A DNA stretch of 38,102 nucleotides. It comes from an uncultured Megasphaera sp. GTDB lineage: Bacteria > Bacillota > Negativicutes > Veillonellales > Megasphaeraceae. Of this stretch, positions 8,343 through 16,060 are shown one piece after another (the first letter of the stretch is position 1; every line of letters begins with the position of its first letter). The stretch covers positions 1 to 38,102 of the forward strand of contig NZ_UQBH01000023.1 of NCBI RefSeq assembly GCF_900539295.1, written 5' to 3'. The notes below the pieces were generated by a model. That model was not told the DNA's origin, searched no databases, and saw only the letters and a program-made list of their open reading frames with translations. Both the position numbers and the translations under genes were made by a program.

Positions 8343-8945
8343 ATGAAAGAAAAAACCTTAATCACGATTACCCGGCAATACGGCAGCGGTGGCAAAGAAG
8401 TAGCGGAGCTCATTGCCAAAAAATTGGGTATTCGCTTCTATGACCGAAACATTGTATCCATGGCAGCGGAACATGTCTATGATGGCGAGGATATCAATGA
8501 TTTGTTGGACCGTTCTTACAATAATCCGGAAAATTGCTTGGGGAATCTCGGCGATTTTGCTTATGAACGGGTTCCGACCCACAATCGGATGTATATTGAA
8601 CAGGCCAAGGTACTGCTGAAAATCGCGGAACGGGAAAGTGCTGTCATCTTAGGCCGCTGCGCCGACTACATCCTTCGGGATCAGCCGCATATCTATTCTT
8701 TCTTTATCTATGCTGATGACGAATTCCGTCTCGAACGGGCTAAGACCCATTACGGCGAACGGTCGTTAAAGGAACTGGATGAAGAAGACAAGGGTCGTAA
8801 ACGCTACTATGCCTATTATACGGGCCAAGAGTGGGGAAATCCGAAGAACTATGATTTGATGATTAATGTCAGCCACCTTCCTTTGGAAAAGGCCGCCGAT
8901 ATGATTATCAAATACGTTGAGCTGCAGCAGGAAAAAGAAGGATAA
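8343..8945 (+). CDS. Cytidylate-kinase-like protein 1 (Cytidylate_kin2 family)
   Basis: The 200-residue P-loop protein begins with ITRQYGSGGKEVAELIAKK (nucleotide-binding loop), then YDR, GRCADYILRD near residue 100, FFIYADDEFRLERA, and the family end motif YYAYYTGQEWGNPKNYDLMIN. The start is the ATG at 8343 behind ATAGGAGG; the GTG at 8334 lies in the ribosome binding site. Members are annotated as CMP-kinase-like, but their substrates are unproven, and GGKE lacks the usual S/T after the P-loop lysine. It is nearly identical to the protein at 18701 and less so to 15307. It follows a wrecked transporter yet is itself intact, which argues that it is still useful or recently converted. Confidence 0.85.
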   Translation: MKEKTLITITRQYGSGGKEVAELIAKKLGIRFYDRNIVSMAAEHVYDGEDINDLLDRSYNNPENCLGNLGDFAYERVPTHNRMYIEQAKVLLKIAERESAVILGRCADYILRDQPHIYSFFIYADDEFRLERAKTHYGERSLKELDEEDKGRKRYYAYYTGQEWGNPKNYDLMINVSHLPLEKAADMIIKYVELQQEKEG

Positions 8946-8964
8946 AAACGGCGTCTATCGCCGG

Positions 8965-9027
8965 ATACTCCCTTTGGGCAGACATGAGAAATGAAATCTC
9001 ATGCTGCTTGAAAGGGAGTATTTTTTT
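8965..9027 (+). terminator. Long two-part terminator hairpin after kinase-like gene 1
   Basis: ATACTCCCTTT (8965-8975) pairs with AAAGGGAGTAT (9011-9021), followed by a T run. Inside, GCAG-CATGAGA pairs with TCTCATG-CTGC around the loop AATGAAA. The inner sequence (ATGAG..CATGCTGCTTGAA) recurs after the kinase-like gene at 15307, so the element appears to be inherited with the gene. Confidence 0.85.
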
Positions 9028-9402
9028 GCATAAAACAAGGGCGGAATCCTGATAATGAACACGAAAAAAGGATGACTATGGAAGCTATAGAATAAAGTAA
9101 CAGGGTCAATCCGGACAAAGACTTCTGAAGACTTCGTGACGACTGGGAAGCGGTACGGAGACATCTTGGCAGAATATTTTCTTGCAGATGAGGTATAGCT
9201 GTAGCTGCTAACGAAAAAAGTCTGACGGATGATGTCGTCTTTAAATATGGCCTTGGGAATGACGATTAAAAAATCTACTTGAACGAAAAAAAACTGCCAA
9301 CGGGAACCGATGGCAGAAACAATAACGATGTATGGTTTTTGATCTCCTGACGGCCTGCCGTTCACTGGAGGGCAAGACGATTTCCTTTTTCTGTATTTGT
9401 CC
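9028..9402. other. Intergenic stretch with no intact gene; possible worn coding relic
   Basis: I find no convincing gene. A plus-strand frame from about 9107 to 9199 reads as ordinary protein (for example TSEDFVTTGKRYGDILAEYF) before stopping at TAG, and flanking frames are broken. This may be a fragment of a lost gene. A short hairpin CTGCCA...TGGCAG lies at about 9290-9315. The minus-strand open frame of 136 codons spanning this area lacks a ribosome binding site and overlaps the kinase terminator. Confidence 0.35.
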
Positions 9403-10236
9403 TCAAAAATCGAGATGACGGAAATCGGTAGGCGTCATGTGATTGACGTTCTTGAAGGCTCGGGCGAAGTGGGAGGCGCTGTTGAAGCCGCACTTTTCGG
9501 CGATGACCTCGATGGAGTCCGATGTGGTCTGCAGCAAATGCTTGGATTGGAGCAGGCGGTACTGCAGGAGGTATTCGTGGGGCGTACAGCCAAGGTGTTT
9601 CTTGAAGGTCCGGATGAAGTGGGATGAGCTCAGCATGCAGAGATTGGCCAGGCTATCGAGTTCTATGGACTCTGCGTAATGTTCTTGGATGTACTGCAGG
9701 ACCGGGGTCAGTATTTCGTTGACTGGCTGGGAATGGTCTTCCAGATTGGCGAGCGTCATGAGAATGCGGTCGATGCGGTGCGACAGTACGGTTTCCCGCT
9801 GGAGCGTATAATGTCCCATGGACAGGACTCTTTTGAAAGTCGGCTCGAGGAGGGGAACATTCTCGCCGGTGAAGAGCAGTCCATTCTTCTCGAAGAGATA
9901 GCCCGTATAAGCAATGCTTTCGGCTCCGCGGAAGTGAAACCAGAGAAAGTCGCCGGTTTCTTGACAGCCGTAAGAATGAGCATAGCGGCAGTCGAGGAGC
10001 AAAATCTCTCCGGCATGTGCGACGGCTTTTTGCTCGCGGCTTTCGGCGTAGAAAGCGCCGCTCTTTACGAACATCAAGAGCGATGAGTCAAGATGGAGCC
10101 GTTCGACATGATATTTATCCTGACAATAAAAATGTCCGAACTCCGGTGTGTAATAAAGTGCCTGCCGGGCAAAGCTTGAAGGAATCGAGAAGCCCATGAA
10201 GGACGGCGGCACAACGCCTTTATCGCGTATTTCCAT
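9403..10236 (-). CDS. AraC-family transcriptional regulator 2
   Basis: The 277-residue protein has an N-terminal cupin-like arm/sensor domain (about residues 25-150; e.g. AHAGEILLLDCRYAH) and a C-terminal AraC DNA-binding domain (about 175-275; SIELDSLANLCMLSSSHFIR and SIEVIAEKCGFNSASHFARAF). The start is the ATG at 10236 behind GAGGTG; a GTG three codons upstream lies inside that site. It is divergent from the dehydrogenase at 10456 and separated by 219 bases holding a large inverted repeat. It probably controls 10456-14059. Confidence 0.9.
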   Translation of the reverse strand: MEIRDKGVVPPSFMGFSIPSSFARQALYYTPEFGHFYCQDKYHVERLHLDSSLLMFVKSGAFYAESREQKAVAHAGEILLLDCRYAHSYGCQETGDFLWFHFRGAESIAYTGYLFEKNGLLFTGENVPLLEPTFKRVLSMGHYTLQRETVLSHRIDRILMTLANLEDHSQPVNEILTPVLQYIQEHYAESIELDSLANLCMLSSSHFIRTFKKHLGCTPHEYLLQYRLLQSKHLLQTTSDSIEVIAEKCGFNSASHFARAFKNVNHMTPTDFRHLDF

Positions 10237-10297
10237 AATAAGCACCTCGTATCATATGAAGTAGATTCGTGAAGTTTCTTCCATTTTAATCCTAAGT

Positions 10298-10378
10298 TAT
10301 ACAAAAATCAATAGAGCAATTTTTGTATAGATTGTGAGAATTGTATGTAATGATTTCCTTCTGGCATGAGGCTATAAT
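10298..10378 (+). promoter_or_regulatory. Operator-like inverted repeat and -10 box of the 10456 cassette
   Basis: TATACAAAAAT (10298-10308) and ATTTTTGTATA (10319-10329) are perfect 11-base inverted arms separated by 10 bases. The spacer and right arm contain AGAGCAAT (10313-10320). A consensus TATAAT lies at 10373-10378 with no good -35. The motif is 53 bases from the -10, about two helical turns more than the 31 bases seen at the other promoters. This arrangement suits an upstream-bound AraC-type activator. Confidence 0.6.
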
Positions 10379-10455
10379 GTAGTCAACGTAAGGAGCTAAA
10401 CCAAATACAAAAGCCCCAAGCAATTATAGTTATACATATTAAGGAGGAGTAAAAA

Positions 10456-11583
10456 ATGAAAGAAATTCATATTGGCCTCGTTGGCGCAGGTTGGATGGGT
10501 AAGGCACACAGCACGGCAATGCTTAATGAACAGATGCTTTTTGGACCGGACTTCGGTGTACCTGTCTTTGAAATGGTAGCAGACAGCAATGAAGAAAGTG
10601 CTAAGGTTGCGCAGCATAAAATCGGTTTCCGCCGCATGACGACGGACTGGCACGATCTGGTAACGGATCCCGCCATTGACCTCGTCGATATCGCAACGCC
10701 GAATGCCTTCCATTATGAAGTCGCTAAAGCTGCCCTTGAAAACGGCAAGAATGTTTACTGTGAAAAACCGTTGTCCATTTCTCCGGCAGAATCGGAAGAA
10801 TTGTCTAAATTGGCTGCTGAAAAAGGCGTCATCAACTACGTCGGCTTCAATAATACATGCAATCCGGCAAATGCCTATGTTCGTGAACTCGTACAGAGCG
10901 GTGCTCTCGGCGATATCATGCTCTTCATCGGCCGCTATGATCAGGACCAGCTGCTCGACCCGGAACTGCCGATTACCTGGCGTCACATCAACAAACTGGC
11001 TGGCTGCGGTGCTCTCGGCGATCTTGGCTCGCATCTCTTGTCTGTTTCTCAGTTCATCATGGGCGACATCACGAAAGTCGATGCCATGAAACGTACGATT
11101 TTCCCGGAACGTCCGAAATCCAAAGGTTCGAAGGAAATGGCCAAGGTTGAAAATGAAGATATCATCTCCTTCATGATGGAATACGCCAATGGCGCTTCCG
11201 GCATGATTTCCTCGAGTCGTGTCGCTACGGGCCGCAAGAACTATCTTGCTTATGAAATTCAGGGCACGAAGGGCACGGTCAAATATGATCTCGAACGCAT
11301 GGGAGAAGTACAGGTCTACTTCCAGTCCGATGATGAACGGGACCGCGGCTTCCGTCAGGTATTCCTGAACCCGCTTCACAAAGGCTATTCGGCTTTCCAG
11401 CCAGCCGGCGGCATTTCCATTGCCTACAATGACATGAAGATTCTTGAAGCACATGAACTCTTCTCGGCCATCACCAAAGGCACAGAATACGCCTGCAACT
11501 TTGAATTCGGCTATAAGATTGACCGCACGGTCAAAGCAATCCTTGAATCGGCTGACAAACATGCATGGGTTGACGTAAAGTAA
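10456..11583 (+). CDS. Gfo/Idh/MocA-family dehydrogenase
   Basis: The 375-residue NAD(P)-dependent oxidoreductase has a Rossmann motif GLVGAGWMG (7-15), EKP at 103-105, and D189 and H193 in GALGDLGSHLL. PITWRH before the catalytic loop resembles levoglucosan dehydrogenase-like and glycoside-3-dehydrogenase-like members. The start has AAGGAGGAG 7-8 bases upstream. It is first in an operon with the IolE-like gene 14 bases downstream. It probably oxidises a cyclitol or glycoside to the keto form that the neighbour then dehydrates, isomerises or cleaves. A scyllo-inositol dehydrogenase role is an alternative that sequence alone cannot exclude. Confidence 0.86.
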   Translation: MKEIHIGLVGAGWMGKAHSTAMLNEQMLFGPDFGVPVFEMVADSNEESAKVAQHKIGFRRMTTDWHDLVTDPAIDLVDIATPNAFHYEVAKAALENGKNVYCEKPLSISPAESEELSKLAAEKGVINYVGFNNTCNPANAYVRELVQSGALGDIMLFIGRYDQDQLLDPELPITWRHINKLAGCGALGDLGSHLLSVSQFIMGDITKVDAMKRTIFPERPKSKGSKEMAKVENEDIISFMMEYANGASGMISSSRVATGRKNYLAYEIQGTKGTVKYDLERMGEVQVYFQSDDERDRGFRQVFLNPLHKGYSAFQPAGGISIAYNDMKILEAHELFSAITKGTEYACNFEFGYKIDRTVKAILESADKHAWVDVK

Positions 11584-11597
11584 GGAGGTAAAGAAAA

Positions 11598-12479
11598 ATG
11601 GCAATTCAAGTTGGTATTGCTCCGGATTCCTGGGGCGTATGGTTTCCCGAACATGAAAAACAGCCGTCATGGGACCGCTGCCTTAATGAAATGGCAGAAG
11701 CCGGTTATGCCGGTGTAGAACTTGGCCCGTGGGGGTATTTCCCTAACACGGCACCTGAACTCAAACAGGAGCTCGATAAACGTAATCTCATTCTCGTAGC
11801 CGGCACGGTCGGCGGCAATTTTCTCGATGAAGCTTCCGTACAGGACATGATGAAGACCGTCGATGAAATGGCTCCGGTACTCAAGAATTTTGCTCAGGCA
11901 AAGTACATCGTACTGCTGCCGCCGATGTATACGGATCTCGAAACCGGTGAGATCGCCATGAACCCGGATCTCACGGATGAAGAATGGAAACGCTATGCAG
12001 GCAACGTTCAGCGCGTGGCTGACCATGTAGCAAGTTACGGCCTCATCGGCACTTTCCATCCCCATGTCGATTCTCATATCCAGACCGAAGCTCAGATTGA
12101 ACGTCTGCTGCAGGATACGGATGTCGTGCTCTGCCTCGATACCGGTCATCACGTCTATGGCGGCGGTGAACCCGTTTCCTTCTACAAGAAGCACGCCGAC
12201 CGCATTCCCTACATCCATATCAAGGACTGCGACTTGGACGTCAAGGCCAAGATGGATAAAGAACATTGGTCCTTTGCCAAGGCCGTAACGGAAAATATCA
12301 TGGTTGAACCCGGCAATGGCAGCATTGATTTCAAAAAATTCTACGATGCTTTGGTAGAAAAGGACTACAACGGTTGGTGCGTCGTCGAACAGGACCTTTT
12401 CCCGGTAAAATCTTTTGATATTCCGCTCAAGCTGGCTAAAAAAGGCCGCGAAAACTTGCGTGCTGCCGGCTTCCGCTAA
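11598..12479 (+). CDS. IolE-like TIM-barrel enzyme (keto-cyclitol dehydratase / isomerase family)
   Basis: The 293-residue protein has the overall layout of inosose dehydratase IolE: N-terminal VGIAPDSWG (compare GIAPIGW), FHPHVDSHIQT (compare FHHHLGTGVQT) at about 153-163, LDTGHHVYGGG with D181 and H184, YIHIKD with H207, and WCVVEQD with E264. IolE removes water from scyllo-inosose. This protein is clearly related, but I cannot tell whether it keeps that reaction. The ribosome binding site AAGGAGG lies about 10 bases upstream. It is co-transcribed with the dehydrogenase at 10456. Confidence 0.82.
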   Translation: MAIQVGIAPDSWGVWFPEHEKQPSWDRCLNEMAEAGYAGVELGPWGYFPNTAPELKQELDKRNLILVAGTVGGNFLDEASVQDMMKTVDEMAPVLKNFAQAKYIVLLPPMYTDLETGEIAMNPDLTDEEWKRYAGNVQRVADHVASYGLIGTFHPHVDSHIQTEAQIERLLQDTDVVLCLDTGHHVYGGGEPVSFYKKHADRIPYIHIKDCDLDVKAKMDKEHWSFAKAVTENIMVEPGNGSIDFKKFYDALVEKDYNGWCVVEQDLFPVKSFDIPLKLAKKGRENLRAAGFR

Positions 12480-12530
12480 TAGTAACCCCCTTTTATTCCC
12501 CATACCCATAAATGAATCCCGTAATGGCGG

Positions 12531-12566
12531 GAAAGCCTTCCCAAATTCGCGGAAGGCTTTCTTTTT
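12531..12566 (+). terminator. Rho-independent terminator before GPH transporter 2
   Basis: GAAAGCCTTCC and GGAAGGCTTTC form an 11-bp stem with a 9-base loop and a TTTTT tail. It lies between the two catabolic genes and the transporter at 12638, so transporter expression must come from read-through or its own promoter (a TATAAC at 12594-12599 is the only -10 candidate I see). Confidence 0.88.
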
Positions 12567-12637
12567 CGGCAAAATTCGGTGAATTCATCAAAATATAACC
12601 TGATTATTCACAGATAGGTATTAAAGGAGGAATTTCA

Positions 12638-14059
12638 ATGACAGGACAAACAGGACAAACAGGGCAAGCCGGACCTGCCGCCCCGGCGGTGCAGCATTAT
12701 TCAGACACCTTATCTTGGTTTACCCGCATCTCGTATGCCCTTGGCGACACAGCACAGAATGTTGTCTGGGGTGCGATGAGTATCTTGACGTTTTTTTACA
12801 CCGATTATGCCGGTGTCGATCCGGCCCTTGTCGGCATGATTATGCTGATTTCACGCTGCTTTGATGGCTTTTCGGACGTCTGCATGGGCTTTATCGTTGA
12901 ACGTACTCGTTCGAAATGGGGCAAGGCACGGCCTTGGATTCTCTGGATGAGCCTGCCCTTTGCGCTTTCTATCGTACTGCTGTATATGGTACCGCAAGGC
13001 TCGACGGCCCTGCAGTTTGCATATATCTTCGTGACTTATAATTTTTGTACGACGATTTGCTATACGGCTATGAATCTGCCCTATGGCAGCCTTTCTGCCT
13101 TGATGACGCACCTTTCTAAAGAACGTGACATGCTTTCTATTACGCGTATGACGCTGTCCCCGCTGGGAAAGATCCTCGCCGTATCCGCGACCTTGCCGCT
13201 GATCAAGCTCTTTGGTGACACGCAGATGGCCTGGATTGAAGTCATGAGTATCTGGGCTGTCGTAGCGCTGCTGCTCTTGCTGCTGTGCTTCTATAAATGT
13301 GAGGAAAAGGTTAAACCTTCACTTAAGAAAAAGGTGGAGAAGATATCGGCGAAAGTTACTTTAAAGTCTCTCGGCCTCAACAAATACTTCTGGATGGCCA
13401 CGGGACTCTGGACGATGCAGGCCTGCATCGCACTGCTTACCGGTACGGTCCTTCCGTATTACTGCAAATACATTTTCTTCGATAATTCACTTTACAGCAT
13501 TTTGTTCCTCGTTGAAACGTTTACGACGATTATTGCGACGATGTTGTTCTGCCCGACGCTCCTGCGCAAGTTTGGCAAGCGCAATATGTCACTGTACGGC
13601 ATCATTCTGGCTTTTCTCGGTCATCTCGTATATCTGCTGAGTCCCTACAGCTTCGACATGGTCATGTTCAGCTGCTTCATCCGCGGACTTTGCTTCGCTC
13701 CGCTGAATTCCGTTATTTTTGGTTTCTTTGGCGATGTCGTTGACTATAGCGAGTGGAAATTCCATATCCGCCAAGAAGGCATGATTTTCTCGGGCGGTTC
13801 TGTTGGCAATAAAATTGGCGGCGGCCTTGTCAGCGCCCTGCTCACCGGTCTTTTATCGTATGCCGGTTATGTTTCTTCGGCGACGGCTTCGGCTACCCAG
13901 CCGCAGAGTGCCATTGATATGATTGTGAGTCTCTACCAAATTGGACCCCTTATCATCTGGGCCATCGTCATCTTCATCCTTTACTGCTACAGACTGGATC
14001 AGCTATATCCGCGCATTGTGAACGATCTCGTAGACAGAGCTCAAAAAGGCGAAGCTTAA
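12638..14059 (+). CDS. GPH-family sugar:cation symporter 2
   Basis: The 473-residue inner-membrane protein has about 12 hydrophobic segments and GPH signatures (LSWFTRISYALGDTAQNVVWG, FFYTDYAG, SKWGKARPWILW). The cytoplasmic N-terminus is unusual, with three tandem GQT/GQA triplets encoded by a 9-base direct repeat, then a Pro/Ala-rich stretch. AAAGGAGG lies 8 bases before the ATG. It follows the 10456-12479 genes beyond a terminator. It is very similar to transporters 1 and 3, so the three probably carry related substrates. Confidence 0.92.
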   Translation: MTGQTGQTGQAGPAAPAVQHYSDTLSWFTRISYALGDTAQNVVWGAMSILTFFYTDYAGVDPALVGMIMLISRCFDGFSDVCMGFIVERTRSKWGKARPWILWMSLPFALSIVLLYMVPQGSTALQFAYIFVTYNFCTTICYTAMNLPYGSLSALMTHLSKERDMLSITRMTLSPLGKILAVSATLPLIKLFGDTQMAWIEVMSIWAVVALLLLLLCFYKCEEKVKPSLKKKVEKISAKVTLKSLGLNKYFWMATGLWTMQACIALLTGTVLPYYCKYIFFDNSLYSILFLVETFTTIIATMLFCPTLLRKFGKRNMSLYGIILAFLGHLVYLLSPYSFDMVMFSCFIRGLCFAPLNSVIFGFFGDVVDYSEWKFHIRQEGMIFSGGSVGNKIGGGLVSALLTGLLSYAGYVSSATASATQPQSAIDMIVSLYQIGPLIIWAIVIFILYCYRLDQLYPRIVNDLVDRAQKGEA

Positions 14060-14073
14060 TAGGTATACTTTCG

Positions 14074-14112
14074 GCAAGACCGTTGCTCTGACGGCGCGGT
14101 CTTGTTGCTTTT
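14074..14112 (+). terminator. Weak terminator-like hairpin after GPH transporter 2
   Basis: CAAGACCG and CGGTCTTG form an 8-bp stem around an 11-14 base loop, followed by TTGCTTTT. The T run is interrupted. Confidence 0.55.
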
Positions 14113-14214
14113 ATGCTATTTTTCCGCAAGATAGTCACTGTTTTTTTGATATGATTGTGGTAAGATAAAGAGTATATTGAGTAAGTCGATTTTTTGTGGA
14201 AAGAGGGGATTCCC

Positions 14215-15102
14215 TTGGTTAAGGCTCTGCTGATGATTTATCTGGTCTGGGGCATGAATTGGGTCGTCATGAAGACAGCCAATACGTTTTTTCCGCCCAT
14301 TACCTTTGTAGCCTATCGTTTTTTGTTCGGTGCCATTGTTTTGCTGGCGGTTTGGCGCTGGCTGGGTCTGCCGCTGCCCAAGAAAAAATATTGGCCGTGG
14401 ATTTTTCTCACCGGCGTCCTGCAGATGGGACTTAATAATATTGCGGCTCAGACGAGTATGGTGACGCTCGGCGCAGGTATGGTCTCGGTGCTCAACTACA
14501 GCATGCCTATTTTTGCGGCGGTCATGGCACACTTCCTGCTCGGTGAGAAATTGACGTGGCGCAAGGGGGCCGGCATCATTCTTTCGCTTGCAGGCATGGT
14601 CGTCCTCATGGACATACAGGCCGGCGGCGACGTTACGGCTATTTTGATCGGCCTTTTGAGTGCGGTATTTTGGGGGCTGGCAAGCATCTTCGTCAAGCTC
14701 AAGCTTTCTGATGTCAACGCTATTTCCCTGACGGCCTGGCAGATGGTCTGTGCGGCCGTGACGCTGTTCATCTATACGACGCTTGTGCCCCAGGGACCGG
14801 TCATCTGGAACCAAGCATCCATCCTCTGTCTGCTCTATAACGGCGTGCTCGCCTCAGCCCTGGCCTTTTTCCTCTGGAGCTGGATCCTGCAGCATATTGA
14901 GGTCAGCAAAGCGTCAGTTGCCGTGCTGGCCGTGCCTGTCGTCGGCGTCGTCGGCGGCATCATCTTCCTCGACGAGCCCATGACGCTGCATATCCTCTTG
15001 GGGATGGTCATGATCATGGCGGGCATTTACACCGTCGTCACGGCTCGGGCGAAAGTCAGAACGGTAGAAAAAAGGCTGTCCGGCAGTCATTCTGGTGAAT
15101 AA
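14215..15102 (+). CDS. EamA/DMT-family transporter
   Basis: The 295-residue protein has about ten hydrophobic helices in two repeats, typical of the drug/metabolite transporter superfamily (EamA domains; N-terminal YLVWGMNWVVMK, second half LLSAVFWGLASIFVKL). It is an inner-membrane exporter of a small metabolite, probably an amino acid or drug-like compound. The start is read as TTG at 14215 because GAGGGG lies 6 bases upstream; an earlier TTG at 14194 precedes that site. It stands alone between cassettes with no evident link to the sugar genes. Confidence 0.85.
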   Translation: MVKALLMIYLVWGMNWVVMKTANTFFPPITFVAYRFLFGAIVLLAVWRWLGLPLPKKKYWPWIFLTGVLQMGLNNIAAQTSMVTLGAGMVSVLNYSMPIFAAVMAHFLLGEKLTWRKGAGIILSLAGMVVLMDIQAGGDVTAILIGLLSAVFWGLASIFVKLKLSDVNAISLTAWQMVCAAVTLFIYTTLVPQGPVIWNQASILCLLYNGVLASALAFFLWSWILQHIEVSKASVAVLAVPVVGVVGGIIFLDEPMTLHILLGMVMIMAGIYTVVTARAKVRTVEKRLSGSHSGE

Positions 15103-15168
15103 AGACGGGTTGATCTTGTTTTGACGCGAAATCGCCGAGCCAACCTGTATCTTTTGAAGACGGGTTTT

Positions 15169-15225
15169 CTGATTTATTTCTTTATAAATTTGCTGGGAGC
15201 TCGTGAAGCAAAAGGCGAACTCTAA
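15169..15225 (+). pseudogene. Stub of a GPH transporter 3' end
   Basis: One frame reads LIYFFINLLGAREAKGEL and then TAA (15223-15225). It matches the end of the transporter at 17278-18672 (VLYF..., MNDLVQREAKGEL stop), apart from a deletion of about ten codons. It lies 81 bases before the kinase-like gene at 15307, as the transporter ends do before the other two kinase-like genes. It is short, so the homology rests on position and the REAKGEL end. Confidence 0.6.
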
Positions 15226-15241
15226 GATTGATTGTCAGATA

Positions 15242-15274
15242 CAGCCGGCTCGATTCTTCGGAAGGGGCCGGCTG
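15242..15274 (+). terminator. GC-rich hairpin in the leader of kinase-like gene 2
   Basis: CAGCCGGC (15242-15249) and GCCGGCTG (15267-15274) form an 8-bp stem followed by CATTAAAATTT, with no true T run. It ends about 32 bases before the start codon. It could be a weak terminator of the lost transporter or a leader structure. Confidence 0.45.
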
Positions 15275-15306
15275 CATTAAAATTTAGAAGGAAGAGGGTA
15301 TGTATT

Positions 15307-15921
15307 ATGGAAAAAAACACGCTTGTCACGATTACGCGCCAATACGGAAGCGGCGGCCGGGAAGTCGCTGACCTCGTCGCCAAGAAAATGGGCGTGCGCC
15401 GCTATGACCGCAAGGTCGTCGCCATGGCTGCACAGAATATCGGCGAAGAGAACGATTTCCACGATCTCATCGAGCGTTCGTACAATGCTCCGGAGAACTG
15501 CATGGGCAACCTCGGCGATTACGCCTACGTCCGTGTGCCGATGCACAACCGCATGTATATCGAACAGGCAAAAGTCATCCTGGGTATTGCCAAAGAAGGC
15601 AGCGCCGTATTCCTCGGCCGCTGCGCAGACTACATCCTCAAGGATCATCCGAATGAATTCTCGTTCTTCATCTACGCTGATGATGAATTCCGTAAGAATC
15701 GCGCCCAGACCCATTATGCCGATCATACGATCGAAGACCTCGACGCAGAGGACAAGCATCGTGAGAAGTACTATATGTACTATACGGGCCGTACCTGGGG
15801 CGATCCGCAGAACTACGACCTCATGATCAACACCAGCAAGATTTCCCTTGAAGCTGCGGCAGACCTCATCATCTCCTATATCGAGCTTCGCCAGAATGAG
15901 GCTTCCGAAAAAAAGGATTAA
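15307..15921 (+). CDS. Cytidylate-kinase-like protein 2 (Cytidylate_kin2 family)
   Basis: The 204-residue P-loop protein has ITRQYGSGGREVADLVAKK at the N-terminus, GRCADYILKDH mid-protein, FFIYADDEFRKNRAQTHY, and YYMYYTGRTWGDPQNYDLMIN near the end. The start is the ATG at 15307, preceded by AGAAGGAAGAGGG; an upstream in-frame ATG at 15232 would add a hairpin-encoded extension and lacks a site. It is the most divergent of the three copies (by eye about 65-70% identical to the others) and has a more GC-rich codon choice. Its substrate is unproven. Upstream lies only a stub of a GPH transporter. Confidence 0.85.
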   Translation: MEKNTLVTITRQYGSGGREVADLVAKKMGVRRYDRKVVAMAAQNIGEENDFHDLIERSYNAPENCMGNLGDYAYVRVPMHNRMYIEQAKVILGIAKEGSAVFLGRCADYILKDHPNEFSFFIYADDEFRKNRAQTHYADHTIEDLDAEDKHREKYYMYYTGRTWGDPQNYDLMINTSKISLEAAADLIISYIELRQNEASEKKD

Positions 15922-15940
15922 TAGAAAAAGAGTACACCGT

Positions 15941-16012
15941 CCGGCTTGACCGGTTCCCTTTTGGCCGATATGAGGCATCATAAAATTCCATGTTGCTTGA
16001 AGGGGACGGATC
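15941..16012 (+). terminator. 3' hairpin element homologous to that after kinase-like gene 1
   Basis: The order TTCCCTTTTGGCCGATATGAGG...CATGTTGCTTGAAGGGGA parallels the element at 8965-9021 (CTCCCTTTGGGCAGACATGAGA...CATGCTGCTTGAAAGGGAG). Pairing is less perfect and the tail is A-rich instead of T-rich, so terminator activity is doubtful. The shared text shows that the two loci have a common origin including 3' flanks. Confidence 0.55.
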
Positions 16013-16060
16013 AAAAAGCATCATCGATACGGATTCTACTGCAGTCAGTACAGTGTTTGG

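Noticed and set aside
8955..9365. 136-codon minus-strand open frame after kinase-like gene 1
   Set aside because: It runs through the kinase terminator and has no ribosome binding site. The opposite strand shows a more protein-like fragment.
10396..11670. 424-codon open frame on the minus strand
   Set aside because: It is antisense to the dehydrogenase at 10456, whose catalytic motifs, ribosome binding site and operon context are clear. The antisense translation shows no family features and has no start site.
11667..12572. 301-codon open frame on the minus strand
   Set aside because: It is antisense to the IolE-like gene and begins inside the terminator at 12531-12566.
14116..14814. 232-codon open frame on the minus strand
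   Set aside because: It is antisense to the EamA transporter; the charged, low-complexity product has no recognisable start.
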